This document shows positions 33,404 to 43,336 of a DNA stretch of 64,000 bases, in pieces (within the stretch, counting starts at the first letter, position 1; every line of letters starts with the position of its first letter). The notes below the pieces were generated by a model. That model was not told the DNA's origin, searched no databases, and saw only the letters and a list, made by a program, of their open reading frames with translations. The stretch comes from Pseudoxanthomonas sp. Root65 (GTDB lineage Bacteria > Pseudomonadota > Gammaproteobacteria > Xanthomonadales > Xanthomonadaceae). The stretch spans positions 124,001 through 188,000 of the forward strand of contig NZ_LMHA01000002.1 of NCBI RefSeq assembly GCF_001427635.1. The letters are read 5' to 3'. The position numbers and the translations under genes are program-made.

Positions 33404-33516
33404 GGGGATCCTGTTGCGTTGCAAGGGGGTCGGAGCGCACAGGATAGGCCGGAGGTCATGCCCATGCCCCTGCCATTCGATATACGCTGGCGCACCGGAC
33501 GACGGAGGACCGTGAC

Positions 33517-33867
33517 ATGAAGCACGAGGGAAGCTGCCATTGCGGCCGCATCGCATTCGAGGTCGAGGGCGACATCGCCGAGGTCATCGACTGCAACTGT
33601 TCGCTGTGCCGGCGTCGCGGTGGCCTGCTGTGGTTCGCGCCGCGCGAAGCGCTGGTGCTGAAGACGCCGGAGGCCGACCTGTCCACCTACACGTTCAACA
33701 AGCACCACATCCAGCATCGCTTCTGCGCGACCTGCGGCATCGCCCCGTTCGGCGAGGCCGCGCATCCGGCGACCGGCGCGCAGATGGCGGCCATCAACGT
33801 GCGCTGCCTGCCTGGCGTGGACCTGTCGTCGCTGAAGGTCGCCACCTACGATGGCGCCGCGTCATGA
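33517..33867 (+). CDS. GFA/CENP-V family zinc protein
   Basis: The 116-residue protein has the GFA fold cysteine set: C-x-C in GSCHCGRIAFEV, C-x-C-x2-C in IDCNCSLCRRRG and C-x2-C in HRFCATCGIAPFG, which bind zinc. The name of the family comes from glutathione-dependent formaldehyde-activating enzyme; most members have no proven activity. GGAGG precedes ATG 33517. The last codon overlaps the next gene's ATG (ATGA), so the two are coupled. Confidence 0.88.
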   Translation: MKHEGSCHCGRIAFEVEGDIAEVIDCNCSLCRRRGGLLWFAPREALVLKTPEADLSTYTFNKHHIQHRFCATCGIAPFGEAAHPATGAQMAAINVRCLPGVDLSSLKVATYDGAAS

Positions 33868-34646
33868 GTTTCACAGGCATGCTGAGAGTGGCCATGGTGG
33901 TGCTGGCTGCGGGCAGCGCATTGGCCGGCTGTGCCAAGCAGGAAAGTGGCCATCGGCCGCGCACCGCGGTGGTCATCCAATCCTCCGCAGGCGAGTTCCT
34001 GGCCTACGAACACGATGTCACGTTGCGGCTGGACGCCGAGCGGATTCCGGCGCGCGTGCAGGCGCTGCAGGAGGCTTGCCTGCGCAAGCAGCATGGCGAC
34101 TGCACGGTGCTGGAGGTCAGCCAGCGCGGAGGCGACGAACCGCGCGGCATGTTGACGGTCCGGATCGTGCCGGCAGGCGTCGAACCGCTGATCGCGGCCG
34201 CCAGCGAGGGCGCCGACCTGGGCGACCGCACTACGCGCGCGGAGGATCTGGCAGAAGCGGTGCGCGACAATGCGCTGACACGCTCCCGGCTGCAGAAGGA
34301 GTTGACCGGTCTGCAGGCCTTCCAGCAGCGCCGCGATCTGTCGGTGGCGGACATGATCGCGTTGTCGCAACAGGTATCGAAGCTGGAGGCGCAGTTGGAG
34401 GCGTCGGACCAGGAAGCCGCGCAGCAGCAGCGCAGGATCCAGACGCAGAAGCTGACGCTGCATTTCGAAACGCCGGGCGGAGAGAGCGGTCGTGGCGAAA
34501 TCCGCCAGGCGGTGCGCGATTTCTTCTCGACGCTCGCCAGCGGCACCGCCTGGACGATCCGTGCCGTGGCGTTCCTGATTCCCGTCCTGGTCGTGCTCGC
34601 GATGCTGGTGGCCGCATGGCGCAGGTTGCGGCGACGCCGCGCCTGA
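33864..34646 (+). CDS. DUF4349-like lipoprotein
   Basis: The 260-residue protein starts with a lipoprotein signal ending ALAGC, with Cys23 for lipidation. After a beta-rich part (HDVTLRLDAERIPARVQALQEAC, DCTVLEVSQRG) comes a coiled coil near 125-185 (RSRLQKELTGLQAFQQRRDLSVADMIALSQQVSKLEAQLE) and one membrane helix near 225-250 (AVAFLIPVLVVLAMLVAAW) followed by a basic tail. This is the layout of DUF4349. The combination anchors it at the inner membrane from both ends. It starts inside the stop of the GFA gene. Role unknown. Confidence 0.8.
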   Translation: MSFTGMLRVAMVVLAAGSALAGCAKQESGHRPRTAVVIQSSAGEFLAYEHDVTLRLDAERIPARVQALQEACLRKQHGDCTVLEVSQRGGDEPRGMLTVRIVPAGVEPLIAAASEGADLGDRTTRAEDLAEAVRDNALTRSRLQKELTGLQAFQQRRDLSVADMIALSQQVSKLEAQLEASDQEAAQQQRRIQTQKLTLHFETPGGESGRGEIRQAVRDFFSTLASGTAWTIRAVAFLIPVLVVLAMLVAAWRRLRRRRA

Positions 34647-34650
34647 GCGA

Positions 34651-35622
34651 TCAGCGCCTTTCGCGGCGTTGTGGCGTCGTGGGCGTGGCCAATGCGGCGC
34701 GCCCGAGGAAATCGTCGGGCATGGGCGGCAACGGCGTCCGCTCGTCGCGCGCTTCTTCCTTCAGCCAGTCGATGAAGGTCTGCGCGGCGGCGCTTGGGGG
34801 CCGGTGCGCGGGATGCACCGCGTAGTAAGAAAAACGCGCCTTCAGCGCCGGCCCCGGCAACCGCACCAGTTCGTACCGTTGCAGGTAAGGCTGGGCGACA
34901 TGCCGGCGCGCCAGTGCCGCGCCCACGCCGTAGACGGCGGCGCGCATCGCATCGGTGCTGTCGTTGAAACTGTGCATCGGCGGCAGTCGCAGGCCGCGCA
35001 CACCGGCCGCGCGGAACCAGTCGCGCCAGCCCTGCAGGGCGAGGTCCGTCACCAGCGGCAGCTGCGCGATCTGGCGCGGTTCCTGGATGGCGTCGATGCC
35101 GGGCAGCGCAGGCGAGGCGACCGGGAACAGTTCGTCGTCCATCAGGTGGTGCGATGTCAGCCCGGCCCAGTGGCCGGGCCCATGGCGGATGCCGAGTTCC
35201 GGTCCTTCGTCGTCGAAGCGCGTCAGCGCGATGCCGGTGTCCACGTGCAGGCGGACATGCGGATGACGCGCGCAGAAGCGTGGCAGGCGCGGCAGCAGCC
35301 AGCAGTACGCCAGCGAGTGCAGCGTGGTGATGCGCAGCGTGGCGGTCCTGCCGGCCAGGCGCAGATGCGAGGCGACCGCATCGATGTCGCCGAGCGCCGC
35401 ATTGGCGGCGTCGGCCAGTTGCCTGCCTTCGGTGGTGAGCTGTACGCCGCGCGCATGGCGATGGAACAGCACCACGCCCAGCAGGCCTTCCAGTTTCCGT
35501 ACGTGGTGGCTGACCGCGCTGGCGGTGAGGTGCAGCTCCTCGGCCGCGTGGGCGAAGTTCTGGTGGCGCGCGGCGGCGGCGAACACGCCCAGGGCGGGCA
35601 GCAGGGCAGGGCGCAGGCTCAC
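34651..35622 (-). CDS. LysR-family regulator (GcvA-like)
   Basis: The 323-residue protein begins with a LysR helix-turn-helix (LPALGVFAAAARHQNFAHAAEELHLTASAVSHHVRKLE) of the GcvA-like kind that recognises HVRxLE and then a substrate-binding domain. Start GTG 35622 follows GGAG at the correct distance. It is divergent from the EamA transporter gene, 106 nt apart, and is likely its regulator; DMT exporters controlled by divergent LysR proteins are common. The inducer is unknown. Confidence 0.9.
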   Translation of the reverse strand: MSLRPALLPALGVFAAAARHQNFAHAAEELHLTASAVSHHVRKLEGLLGVVLFHRHARGVQLTTEGRQLADAANAALGDIDAVASHLRLAGRTATLRITTLHSLAYCWLLPRLPRFCARHPHVRLHVDTGIALTRFDDEGPELGIRHGPGHWAGLTSHHLMDDELFPVASPALPGIDAIQEPRQIAQLPLVTDLALQGWRDWFRAAGVRGLRLPPMHSFNDSTDAMRAAVYGVGAALARRHVAQPYLQRYELVRLPGPALKARFSYYAVHPAHRPPSAAAQTFIDWLKEEARDERTPLPPMPDDFLGRAALATPTTPQRRERR

Positions 35623-35638
35623 GGCGTCTCCAGGCACA

Positions 35639-35654
35639 AGCCAGATTTGTGGCT
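35639..35654. promoter_or_regulatory. candidate LysR operator between lysR and eamA
   Basis: AGCCA-N6-TGGCT is a 5-bp inverted repeat 17 nt above the LysR start and 75 nt before the transporter start. It is the clearest symmetric site in the intergenic region. Confidence 0.4.
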
Positions 35655-35728
35655 CGCACGCATCGTACGCGCTTGCGGCAGCGGGGGCTTGTTCCAGAAT
35701 GGCGGCAGGCACGAACGAGGAGTCCGCG

Positions 35729-36622
35729 ATGGCGCAGGGAGACAGCATGGCCGTGACGCCGCCGGTGGTGGTGCGCGACTGGCGCACGCCGCTGGAGCTG
35801 CTGGTACTGGGCGCGATCTGGGGCAGCTCGTTCCTGTTCATGCGCATCGCCGCCAACCCGTTCGGCCCGTTCGCGCTGGTCGAGGTGCGGCTGGCGCTGG
35901 GCGCGCTGGTTCTGCTGCCGTTCCTATGGCGCGAGCGCGCGCAGTTCAGCGCCGGCATGTGGCCGCGGCTGGCTTTGATCGGTGCGATCAATTCGGCCAT
36001 ACCGTTCCTGCTGTTCGCGTGGGCGGCGCAGCGCTCGCCGGCCGCCATCGGGGCGATCTGCAATGCGATGACCGTGCTGTTCGCGGCGATGGTGGGCTTC
36101 CTGTTCTTCGGCCAGAAGATCGGCCTGCGCCGCTCGCTGGCGCTGCTGGTCGGCTTCGTCGGCGTGGTGGTGCTGGCGACCAGCAAGGCCGGCGGACTGA
36201 GCGTGGGCGGTGCGGTCGTCGCCGGCGCGACCGCGGCGCTGCTGTACGGCGTGGGCGTGAACCTGGTGCGCAAGCACCTGGCCGGCATTCCGCCCGCGGC
36301 CGCCGCGGCTGCCACGCTCAGCTGCGCGGCGTTGCTGGTGCTGCCGTTCGCGGCGACGCACTGGCCCGGCCATGCCATCGGCGCCGGGCCGTGGAGCGCC
36401 GCCATCGCCATCGGCGTGGTCTGCACCGGCTACGCCTTCCTGCTGTACTACCGGCTGATCCAGCGCATCGGTCCCGCCCGCGCCGCGACGGTGACCTACC
36501 TGGTGCCGCTGTTCGGCGCCGGCTTCGCCTGGCTGTTCCTCAACGAACCGGTCACGCCGGCGATGCTCGCCGCCGGCGCGTTGATCCTGGGCAGCGTGGC
36601 AGTGAGCCAGCGGGCGGCGTGA
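35729..36622 (+). CDS. EamA/DMT family transporter
   Basis: The 297-residue protein has ten helices in two EamA repeats: LLVLGAIWGSSFLFMRIAANPFGPFALVEVRLALGAL and, in the second, ATAALLYGVGVNLVRKHL through LNEPVTPAMLAAGALILG. It is a predicted inner-membrane exporter of small metabolites. ATG 35729 lies behind GAGGAG. A divergent LysR gene probably controls it. A family A repeat pair starts 15 nt after its stop. Confidence 0.9.
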   Translation: MAQGDSMAVTPPVVVRDWRTPLELLVLGAIWGSSFLFMRIAANPFGPFALVEVRLALGALVLLPFLWRERAQFSAGMWPRLALIGAINSAIPFLLFAWAAQRSPAAIGAICNAMTVLFAAMVGFLFFGQKIGLRRSLALLVGFVGVVVLATSKAGGLSVGGAVVAGATAALLYGVGVNLVRKHLAGIPPAAAAAATLSCAALLVLPFAATHWPGHAIGAGPWSAAIAIGVVCTGYAFLLYYRLIQRIGPARAATVTYLVPLFGAGFAWLFLNEPVTPAMLAAGALILGSVAVSQRAA

Positions 36623-36636
36623 GCGCGATGGCTGTT

Positions 36637-36702
36637 GTGGGAGCGACGTCAGTCGCGATCACAGGATCAGGACAGCGCCATCGCGACTGACGTCGCTCCC
36701 AC
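36637..36702. repeat. inverted pair of GGGAGCGACGT repeats (family A, copy 2)
   Basis: Two perfect 22-bp arms, 36637-36658 and 36681-36702, face each other across 22 nt. The sequence can fold as one stem and lies between convergent genes (EamA and the cyclophilin), where it may also end transcription. Confidence 0.88.
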
Positions 36703-36717
36703 AGCGGGGTCATCGAC

Positions 36718-37629
36718 TCAAGGCTTCGCCTCACGCACCGGCAGCGGCACGTTGCACAGGTCGATATGGCCGGCGGTGCGTACGTACCAGTCGTCGCGGC
36801 GGTTGCGGCGGGCTTCGGTGGCGGCGGCGAAGGTCTTCGAGTCGGTGCGCAGCACCAGCAGCGGCATGCGCTCGTTCTCCGGCACGTCGCTGGCCAGGCG
36901 GACGGCGGTGATGGGGGTGCGCTGCTCGGGCTTCTCGTAGAAGCCCATCGGCTCGGGACCACGCGGGATCGCGCTGAGCAGTTCCATGCCCTTCACCACG
37001 CGGCCGACCAGGGTGATGTTGCGGTCTAGCTGGCGCGGCGACTGCCCGGTAACCACGTAAAGCTCGCTGCCGTTGCTGCTGTCGGGCGGGCCGCCGCGGC
37101 CGGCGCCCAGCGCGCCGTAGCAGTGCGTCAGCCAGGTTTCGCCGGCCTTCGGGTCGCGCGCGGCAGGAAAACCATCGACGAATCCCACCTGCGGCGCCCA
37201 GCCATCGACGTCCGGCAGACGGGTGAACGTCACCCCGGCGCTCTTGCGTGCGAACTCAGCCGGCAGCTTGGTCTTCGCCGTGCCGAGCGACTTGGCCTTG
37301 GCAGTGTCCTCGGCATCGGCATCGCCGAACTGCACCACGAAGTTGTCGTGCGAGCGGTAGATGCCCAAACCGTTCCAGAAGCCTTCGCGCGCCAGCGTGC
37401 GGATGTTGGCCACGTGCTCGGGCGCGAACGCCGGCGCCAGTTCGATCACCACCCGACCACCGGGCACGTCCATGTACAGCGTGTTGGCCGGATCCAGCGT
37501 GCGCCAATCCGCGTCGGGCGACGCGTCGAGGATCTCTTTTGACGTCAGCGGCTTCGGCGGTTCGGCCGCGTGGGCGACGGGCAGGGCGAGCAGGCAGGCG
37601 ACCAGCAACGGGAGACGGCGCATCGGCAT
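36718..37629 (-). CDS. exported cyclophilin-type peptidylprolyl isomerase
   Basis: The 303-residue protein starts with a Sec signal peptide ([19 protein letters not shown]) and contains a cyclophilin domain: [47 protein letters not shown], later [32 protein letters not shown]. It would assist proline isomerisation in folding periplasmic proteins. A TACAAT -10-like box lies at 37656-37651, upstream of the chosen ATG 37629. ATG 37623 is an alternative. Confidence 0.9.
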   Translation of the reverse strand: MPMRRLPLLVACLLALPVAHAAEPPKPLTSKEILDASPDADWRTLDPANTLYMDVPGGRVVIELAPAFAPEHVANIRTLAREGFWNGLGIYRSHDNFVVQFGDADAEDTAKAKSLGTAKTKLPAEFARKSAGVTFTRLPDVDGWAPQVGFVDGFPAARDPKAGETWLTHCYGALGAGRGGPPDSSNGSELYVVTGQSPRQLDRNITLVGRVVKGMELLSAIPRGPEPMGFYEKPEQRTPITAVRLASDVPENERMPLLVLRTDSKTFAAATEARRNRRDDWYVRTAGHIDLCNVPLPVREAKP

Positions 37630-37696
37630 TCCAGGAGACGGGATGCCCGGATTGTAGTGCGCCACGCGTGCAGGCGGTGGTCGCCGGCGCGGAGGC

Positions 37697-39007
37697 TCAG
37701 CTCTTGTAGTTCTTGGCGCGGTTGATGCCCAGCGCGACCAGCGTGCCCAGCGCGCCGGACAGCAGGTAGGCGCCCAGCCACGACAGTCCGAAGTTGGCGC
37801 ACAGGCCCAGCGCCACCAGCGGGGCGAAGCCGGCGCCGATCAGCCACGCCAGGTCGGAGGTCAGCGCCGCACCGGTATAGCGGTAACGGCGGCCGAAGTT
37901 GGCGGTCACCGCGCCCGCCGCCTGGCCGTACGACAGGCCGAGCAGGGCGAAGCCGATCAGGATGAAGGCGCCCTGGCCGACCGGGCCGCCTTCCATCAAC
38001 GTGGGCGCGAAGCCGCTGAACATCGCGATGCCGACCGCCAGGCCGCCCAGCGTGCGCGCACGGCCCACGCGGTCGGCGATCAGGCCCGACGCCACGATCG
38101 CGCCGGCGGCGATGAAGGCGCCCAGGATCTGCACCAGCAGGAAGCTGACGATGGACTGCTGCGAGTACAGCAGGATCCACGACAGCGGGAAGATCGTGAC
38201 GATATGGAACAGCGCATAGCTGGCCAGCGCGGCGAATGCGCCGATCACCACATGCCGGCCCTTGGCCTGGAACAGCTCGCGGATCGGCGTGGGTTCCAGT
38301 TCCAGTTCGCCCATCTTGTCCTGGTATTCGTCGGCCACCACGATGCGCAGGCGCGCGAACAGTGCCACCACGTTGATGGCGAAGGCGACGAAGAACGGAT
38401 AGCGCCAGCCCCACGTCAGCAGGTCGGCCTCTTCCAGATTGGCGTACAGGAACGCGAACACGCCGGCAGCGACGATGAAACCCACCGGCGCGCCCAGCTG
38501 GCCCAGCATGGCGTACCAGCCGCGGCGCTCCTTCGGCGCATTGAGCGCGAGCAGCGACGGCAGGCCGTCCCACGAACCGCCCAGCGCCAGGCCCTGCAGC
38601 ACGCGCAGCAGGGCGAGCAGGACGATCGACGCCGCACCCAGCGAGGCGTAGCCGGGCAGGAAGGCGATGCCGGCCGTGGCCGTGCCCAGCAGGAACAGCG
38701 CCACGGTCAGCTTGAGGCCGCGGCCCCAGCGCGCCTGGATCTTCATCGACAGCATGGTGCCGAACGGCCGCGCGACGAACGCCAGCGCGAACAGCGCGAA
38801 CGACCACAGCGTGCCTTCCAGGCGGTCCACGAACGGGAAGAACACCGCCGGGAAGATCAACGCCGAGGCGATGCCAAAGACGAAGAAGTCGAAGTATTCG
38901 GACGCGCGCCCGATCACCACGCCCACGGCGATTTCGCCCGGGGCGACATCGGCGTGCGCCTTGGTGCCGTGGTCGTGGGTGGAAGTCGTGGGGCTGGTGG
39001 ACGCCAT
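37697..39007 (-). CDS. MFS transporter, metabolite:H+ symporter type
   Basis: The 436-residue protein has twelve helices and MHS group features: [29 protein letters not shown] in helix 1, [13 protein letters not shown] in helix 4 and [15 protein letters not shown] in the central repeat. The N-terminus is His/Asp/Thr-rich ([19 protein letters not shown]). The carried metabolite is unknown; related proteins take citrate, ketoglutarate or betaine. It is divergent from cyoA with 144 nt between starts. Confidence 0.88.
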   Translation of the reverse strand: MASTSPTTSTHDHGTKAHADVAPGEIAVGVVIGRASEYFDFFVFGIASALIFPAVFFPFVDRLEGTLWSFALFALAFVARPFGTMLSMKIQARWGRGLKLTVALFLLGTATAGIAFLPGYASLGAASIVLLALLRVLQGLALGGSWDGLPSLLALNAPKERRGWYAMLGQLGAPVGFIVAAGVFAFLYANLEEADLLTWGWRYPFFVAFAINVVALFARLRIVVADEYQDKMGELELEPTPIRELFQAKGRHVVIGAFAALASYALFHIVTIFPLSWILLYSQQSIVSFLLVQILGAFIAAGAIVASGLIADRVGRARTLGGLAVGIAMFSGFAPTLMEGGPVGQGAFILIGFALLGLSYGQAAGAVTANFGRRYRYTGAALTSDLAWLIGAGFAPLVALGLCANFGLSWLGAYLLSGALGTLVALGINRAKNYKS

Positions 39008-39124
39008 GGGGACGGGGCTGCCGGATCGGACCAGGGGAAGGGTACGCCCATAGGGTCGCAGACTGGCCGCGCGGTCGCGATAGGACAAAACGTCCAATAC
39101 TCCGCCCCGTGCGGGCGCACTACA

Positions 39125-39138
39125 TTGATCCCGATCAA
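39125..39138 (+). promoter_or_regulatory. perfect FNR/Anr box before cyoA
   Basis: TTGAT-CCCG-ATCAA is the FNR/Anr consensus and identical to the box before uspA. It ends 13 nt before the cyoA ATG and overlaps a TACATT -10-like box at 39121-39126. In this position a bound regulator would be expected to block the promoter, as FNR does for cyo in E. coli. Confidence 0.75.
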
Positions 39139-39151
39139 TCCGTAAGCGCCC

Positions 39152-40228
39152 ATGTCCATGTCCCTCATGCGCAGAGCCCTGCAAGCCGTCGTGGCGATAT
39201 CCGCCGCTGCCGTGCTGTCGGGTTGCAACCTGCAGGTCCTCAATCCCGCCGGCGACATCGCCGCCCGCCAGGGCAACCTGATCCTGGTGGCGACGGCGCT
39301 GATGCTGATCGTGATCGTCCCGGTGATCGCGCTGACGTTCTGGTTCGCCTGGCGCTACCGCGCGTCGAACACGCAGGCCACCTACAAGCCCGACTGGGAC
39401 CATTCCACGCAGCTGGAACTTGTCATCTGGGGCGTGCCGCTGCTGATCATCATCGCGCTGGGCGCGGTGACATGGATCGGCACGCACCTGCTGGACCCGT
39501 ACCGTCCGCTGGGACGCATCGCCGAAGGGCGCCCGGTGCCCGCCGAGGTCAAGCCGCTGGAAGTGCAGGTGGTGGCGCTGGACTGGAAGTGGCTGTTCGT
39601 CTATCCGGAATACGGCGTGGCCTCGGTCAACCAGATGGCGGCGCCGGTCGATCGCCCGATCACCTTCCGCCTGACCTCGTCGTCGACGATGAACGCGTTC
39701 TACGTGCCGGCGCTGGCGGGCATGATCTACACGATGCCGGCGATGGAGACCAAGCTCCACGCGGTGATGAACAAGGAAGGCGACTACGAGGGCTTTTCGT
39801 CGCATTACAGCGGCGAAGGTTTCTCGCACATGCGCTTCCGTTTCCATGCGCTGTCCGATCAGGGCTTCGACCGCTGGATCGCGGAAGCCCGCGCCGGTGG
39901 CAAGGCGCTGAGCCGCGCCGAGTACCTGCAACTGGAAGTGCCCAGTGCCCGTGAGCCGTCGCGCCTGTACGCGTCCGTCGATCCGGGCCTGTTCGATGCC
40001 GTGGTCAATCGCTGCGTCGATACCGACCGCCTGTGCATGGACCAGATGATGGCCTACGACGCGATGGGCGGGCGCGGGCTGGACAGCGCCGATCCGCTGC
40101 AGCGCCCGCGTCGCGGCAACCTCGCCGCCGGCCCCTTCGTCCGTTCCGATCTCTGCACCGTCGAGACCGCGCAGGCCGCGACCCTGACGTCGCCTGTTCC
40201 CACCGCTGGCGGCCTGAAGGCGCCCTGA
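39152..40228 (+). CDS. cyoA: cytochrome bo quinol oxidase subunit II
   Basis: The 358-residue protein has a lipoprotein signal ending LSGC with Cys26 and two membrane helices (LILVATALMLIVIVPVIALTFWFAW; LVIWGVPLLIIIALGAVTWIG). The periplasmic cupredoxin-like domain includes KWLFVYPEYGVASVNQM and HYSGEGFSHMRF. The cysteine pair and histidines of a CuA site are missing, as in quinol oxidases; the enzyme therefore takes electrons from ubiquinol rather than cytochrome c. It is the first gene of the oxidase unit, with the FNR/Anr box directly before it. The length is close to E. coli CyoA (315) but with a longer C-terminal tail. Confidence 0.95.
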   Translation: MSMSLMRRALQAVVAISAAAVLSGCNLQVLNPAGDIAARQGNLILVATALMLIVIVPVIALTFWFAWRYRASNTQATYKPDWDHSTQLELVIWGVPLLIIIALGAVTWIGTHLLDPYRPLGRIAEGRPVPAEVKPLEVQVVALDWKWLFVYPEYGVASVNQMAAPVDRPITFRLTSSSTMNAFYVPALAGMIYTMPAMETKLHAVMNKEGDYEGFSSHYSGEGFSHMRFRFHALSDQGFDRWIAEARAGGKALSRAEYLQLEVPSAREPSRLYASVDPGLFDAVVNRCVDTDRLCMDQMMAYDAMGGRGLDSADPLQRPRRGNLAAGPFVRSDLCTVETAQAATLTSPVPTAGGLKAP

Positions 40229-40270
40229 CGCGCCCCGCCGCCGCACAACTGGATTCACCGGATTCGCCCG

Positions 40271-42310
40271 ATGGCTTTCGACACCAGCACCGTCACGCAC
40301 TCTCCGATCACCGGTCGCCTGGCCTGGGATGCCATTCCCATGCTGCACGACCCGATCATCGCCGCGACCTTCATCGGCACCTGCATCGGCGGCCTCGCGC
40401 TGCTCGCAGTGATCACGAAGTACAAGCGGTGGGGCTGGTTGTGGCGCGAGTGGTTCACCAGCATCGACCACAAGAAGATCGGCATCATGTACATGGTGCT
40501 GGGCCTGGTGATGCTGCTGCGCGGCTTCGCCGACGCCATCATGATGCGCCTGCACCAGGCGATGGCCTTCGGCGACAACATGGGGTACCTGCCGCCGCAC
40601 CACTACGACCAGATCTTCACCGCCCATGGCGTGATCATGATCTTCTTCGTGGCCATGCCGCTGGTCACCGGCCTGATGAACTACCTGGTGCCGCTGCAGA
40701 TCGGCGCGCGCGACGTGGCGTTCCCGTTCCTCAACAACTTCAGCTTCTGGATGACCACTGCCGGTGCGGTGCTGGTCATGCTGTCGCTGTTCCTGGGCGA
40801 ATTCTCGACCTCGGGCTGGCTGGCGCTGTCCAACCTGGGCAACCAGGATCCCGGGGTGGGACTGGACTACTACATCTGGGCATTGCAGATAGCCGGCGTC
40901 GGCACGTTGTTATCGGGCGTCAACCTGCTGGTGACCATCCTGAAAATGCGCGCGCCCGGCATGGGCATGATGAAGATGCCGGTGTTCACCTGGACGGCGC
41001 TGTGCACCAACGTGCTGATCGTGGTGTCGTTTCCGGTGCTGACCGCGGTGCTCGCGCTGATGACGCTGGACCGCTATGTCGGTACCAACTTCTTCACCAC
41101 CGACCTTGGCGGCAACGCCATGCTGTACGTCAACCTGATCTGGATCTGGGGTCACCCGGAGGTCTACATCCTGATCCTGCCGCTGTTCGGTGTGTTCTCC
41201 GAGATCGTGTCCACGTATTCGGGCAAGCGTCTGTTCGGCTATTCGTCGATGGTGTACGCCACGGTCTGCATCACCGTGCTGTCGTACCTGGTGTGGCTGC
41301 ACCATTTCTTCACCATGGGCTCGGGTGCCAGCGTCAATTCGTTCTTCGGCATCACCACGATGATCATCTCGATCCCGACGGGCGCGAAGATCTTCAACTG
41401 GCTCTTCACCATGTACCGGGGCCGCATCCGCTTCGAAGTGCCGATGCTGTGGACGATGGGCTTCATGGTCACCTTCGTGGTGGGCGGCATGACCGGCGTG
41501 CTGCTGGCGGTGCCGCCGGCGGACTTCGTGCTGCACAACTCGCTGTTCCTGGTCGCGCACTTCCACAACGTCATCATCGGCGGCGTGGTGTTCGGCCTGT
41601 TCGCCGCGATGACGCACTGGTTCCCGAAGGCCTTCGGCTTCCGGCTGGACGACTTCTGGGGCAAGGTCTCGTTCTGGTTCTGGCTGTCCGGCTACTGGTT
41701 CGCGTTCACCCCCCTGTACGTGCTGGGTCTGATGGGCGTGACGCGGCGCATGAGCCACTTCGAGGATCCGTCACTGCAGATCTGGTTCCAGATCGCCGCC
41801 TTCGGCGCGGTGCTGGTGGCCATCGGCATCGCCGCGTTCCTGTACTGCATCTACATCAGCTTCCGTCGCCGCGAGCAGCTGCGCGACCACACCGGCGATC
41901 CGTGGGGTGGCCGTACGCTGGAATGGTCCACGTCGTCGCCGCCGCCGGACTACAATTTCGCCTTCACCCCGGTCGTGCACGACACCGATGCCTGGACGGA
42001 CATGAAGCAGCGCGGTTTCCAGCGCCCGCGCGAGGGATTCAAGGCCATCCACATGCCGCGCAATACCGGCGCCGGCGTGATCCTGTCGGTGCTGAGCACG
42101 CTGTGCGGTTTCGCGATGATCTGGCATGTCTGGTGGCTGGCGGGCGTTTCACTGCTGGCGACGGTCGTCTACGCGATCTGGCACAGCTTCGACCGCGATC
42201 GCGACTACTACATCCCGGCCGACGAGGTCGCCCGCACCGAGCAGGCGCGCACCGAACAGCTGGAAAGCGCACTCTTGAACCAAGGTCTTGCGAAGCACGC
42301 CCATGTCTGA
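40271..42310 (+). CDS. cyoB: cytochrome bo quinol oxidase subunit I
   Basis: The 679-residue heme-copper subunit has about fifteen helices. Visible features are the [11 protein letters not shown] opening, the [30 protein letters not shown] heme-ligand region, the [16 protein letters not shown] segment that carries the copper ligand, Tyr crosslink and K-channel glutamate, and WLHHFFTMG with two copper-ligand histidines. Here oxygen is reduced and protons are pumped. It is an A-type oxidase. cyoC starts 8 nt before its end, so the genes are tightly coupled. Confidence 0.97.
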   Translation: MAFDTSTVTHSPITGRLAWDAIPMLHDPIIAATFIGTCIGGLALLAVITKYKRWGWLWREWFTSIDHKKIGIMYMVLGLVMLLRGFADAIMMRLHQAMAFGDNMGYLPPHHYDQIFTAHGVIMIFFVAMPLVTGLMNYLVPLQIGARDVAFPFLNNFSFWMTTAGAVLVMLSLFLGEFSTSGWLALSNLGNQDPGVGLDYYIWALQIAGVGTLLSGVNLLVTILKMRAPGMGMMKMPVFTWTALCTNVLIVVSFPVLTAVLALMTLDRYVGTNFFTTDLGGNAMLYVNLIWIWGHPEVYILILPLFGVFSEIVSTYSGKRLFGYSSMVYATVCITVLSYLVWLHHFFTMGSGASVNSFFGITTMIISIPTGAKIFNWLFTMYRGRIRFEVPMLWTMGFMVTFVVGGMTGVLLAVPPADFVLHNSLFLVAHFHNVIIGGVVFGLFAAMTHWFPKAFGFRLDDFWGKVSFWFWLSGYWFAFTPLYVLGLMGVTRRMSHFEDPSLQIWFQIAAFGAVLVAIGIAAFLYCIYISFRRREQLRDHTGDPWGGRTLEWSTSSPPPDYNFAFTPVVHDTDAWTDMKQRGFQRPREGFKAIHMPRNTGAGVILSVLSTLCGFAMIWHVWWLAGVSLLATVVYAIWHSFDRDRDYYIPADEVARTEQARTEQLESALLNQGLAKHAHV

Positions 42311-42935
42311 GTCCATCGCCCTGAACCGACCCGACGGCTCGCCGGTGTTCCTGGACACCGAGGGCAGGCACCATCCCGAGAACGGCACGCTGCTGGGCTT
42401 CTGGATCTACCTGCTCAGCGACCTGATGATCTTCGGCAGCCTGTTCGCCACCTTCGGCGTGTTCTCGGGCAGCTACGCCGCCGGTCCGTCCGGGCGCGAC
42501 CTGTTCTTCCCCAACCTGCACCTGATCGCGATCAACACCGCGATCCTGCTGGTCTCGTCGATCACCTACGGCTTCGCCATGCTGGCGATGCTCAAGCGCA
42601 ACGCCCGCGGCACGATCGGCTGGCTGCTGGTCACCGGCGCGCTGGGTCTGGCGTTCCTGTCGATCGAGGTCTACGAGTTCCACCATCTGATCCACATCGG
42701 CGCGGGCCCGCAGCGCAGCGCGTTCCTGTCGGCGTTCTTTACCTTGGTCGGCACGCACGGCCTGCACGTGCTGTTCGGCGTCATCTGGCTGGTCGTGCTG
42801 TGCGTACAGGTGCGCAAGTGGGGCTTGAACCGGACCACCACGCGCCGCATCGCCTGCCTGTCGATGTTCTGGCATTTCCTTGACGTCGTCTGGATCGGCG
42901 TCTTCACCTTCGTCTACCTGATGGGCGTGCAGTGA
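42303..42935 (+). CDS. cyoC: cytochrome bo quinol oxidase subunit III
   Basis: The 210-residue protein has five helices in the subunit III order: [25 protein letters not shown], then [67 protein letters not shown] and [19 protein letters not shown]. It stabilises the oxidase core. The ATG at 42303 overlaps the end of cyoB by 8 nt, and its TGA overlaps the cyoD start (GTGATG). Confidence 0.95.
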   Translation: MSESIALNRPDGSPVFLDTEGRHHPENGTLLGFWIYLLSDLMIFGSLFATFGVFSGSYAAGPSGRDLFFPNLHLIAINTAILLVSSITYGFAMLAMLKRNARGTIGWLLVTGALGLAFLSIEVYEFHHLIHIGAGPQRSAFLSAFFTLVGTHGLHVLFGVIWLVVLCVQVRKWGLNRTTTRRIACLSMFWHFLDVVWIGVFTFVYLMGVQ

Positions 42936-43336
42936 TGGGCCATCCTTCTTCCCCCTCCGACCACGACGACTTCCTCGAGGACGGCATTCCGCACGTCAGC
43001 ATGAAGGAGTACGTGACCGGCTTCGTGCTGTCGGTCATCCTGACGGCGATCCCGTTCTGGCTGGTGATGGCGAAGGTGCTGCCCACGCCCGCCATCACCA
43101 CGCTGGTGATCCTGGCCTTCGCCATGGTCCAGGTGGTCGTGCACATGGTCTATTTCCTGCACATGAATCCGAAGTCGGAAGGCGGCTGGAACCTGTTCGC
43201 GCTGATCTTCACCGCCGTGCTGCTGGTGATCGTGCTGATCGGGACGCTGTGGGTCATGCACAACATGAACACCAACATGATGCCGGGCACGCACGACATG
43301 CATGAGATGCAGGACGCGGTCCAGAGCCTGCCGTGA
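42935..43336 (+). CDS. cyoD: cytochrome bo quinol oxidase subunit IV
   Basis: The 133-residue protein has three helices (YVTGFVLSVILTAIPFWLVM, TPAITTLVILAFAMVQVVVHMVYFLHM, LFALIFTAVLLVIVLIGTLWVMHNM) in the CyoD arrangement with the PKSEGGWN loop. It is a small assembly/stability subunit. The ATG shares a base with the cyoC stop; GTG 42932 is a possible start one codon earlier. A Met/His-rich C-terminus (HNMNTNMMPGTHDMHEMQD) is longer than in E. coli and could bind copper, which is an inference. Confidence 0.95.
   Translation: MGHPSSPSDHDDFLEDGIPHVSMKEYVTGFVLSVILTAIPFWLVMAKVLPTPAITTLVILAFAMVQVVVHMVYFLHMNPKSEGGWNLFALIFTAVLLVIVLIGTLWVMHNMNTNMMPGTHDMHEMQDAVQSLP

Noticed and set aside
39083..39095. 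GGAC-N5-GTCC inverted repeat upstream of cyoA as a RegA site
   Set aside because: The arms are only 4 bp and RegA sites are poorly defined, so I could not support a call.
37697..40627. 976-codon minus-strand frame covering the MHS transporter and the region opposite cyoA
   Set aside because: Only the last 436 codons resemble a transporter; the rest lies opposite cyoA and lacks any family pattern.
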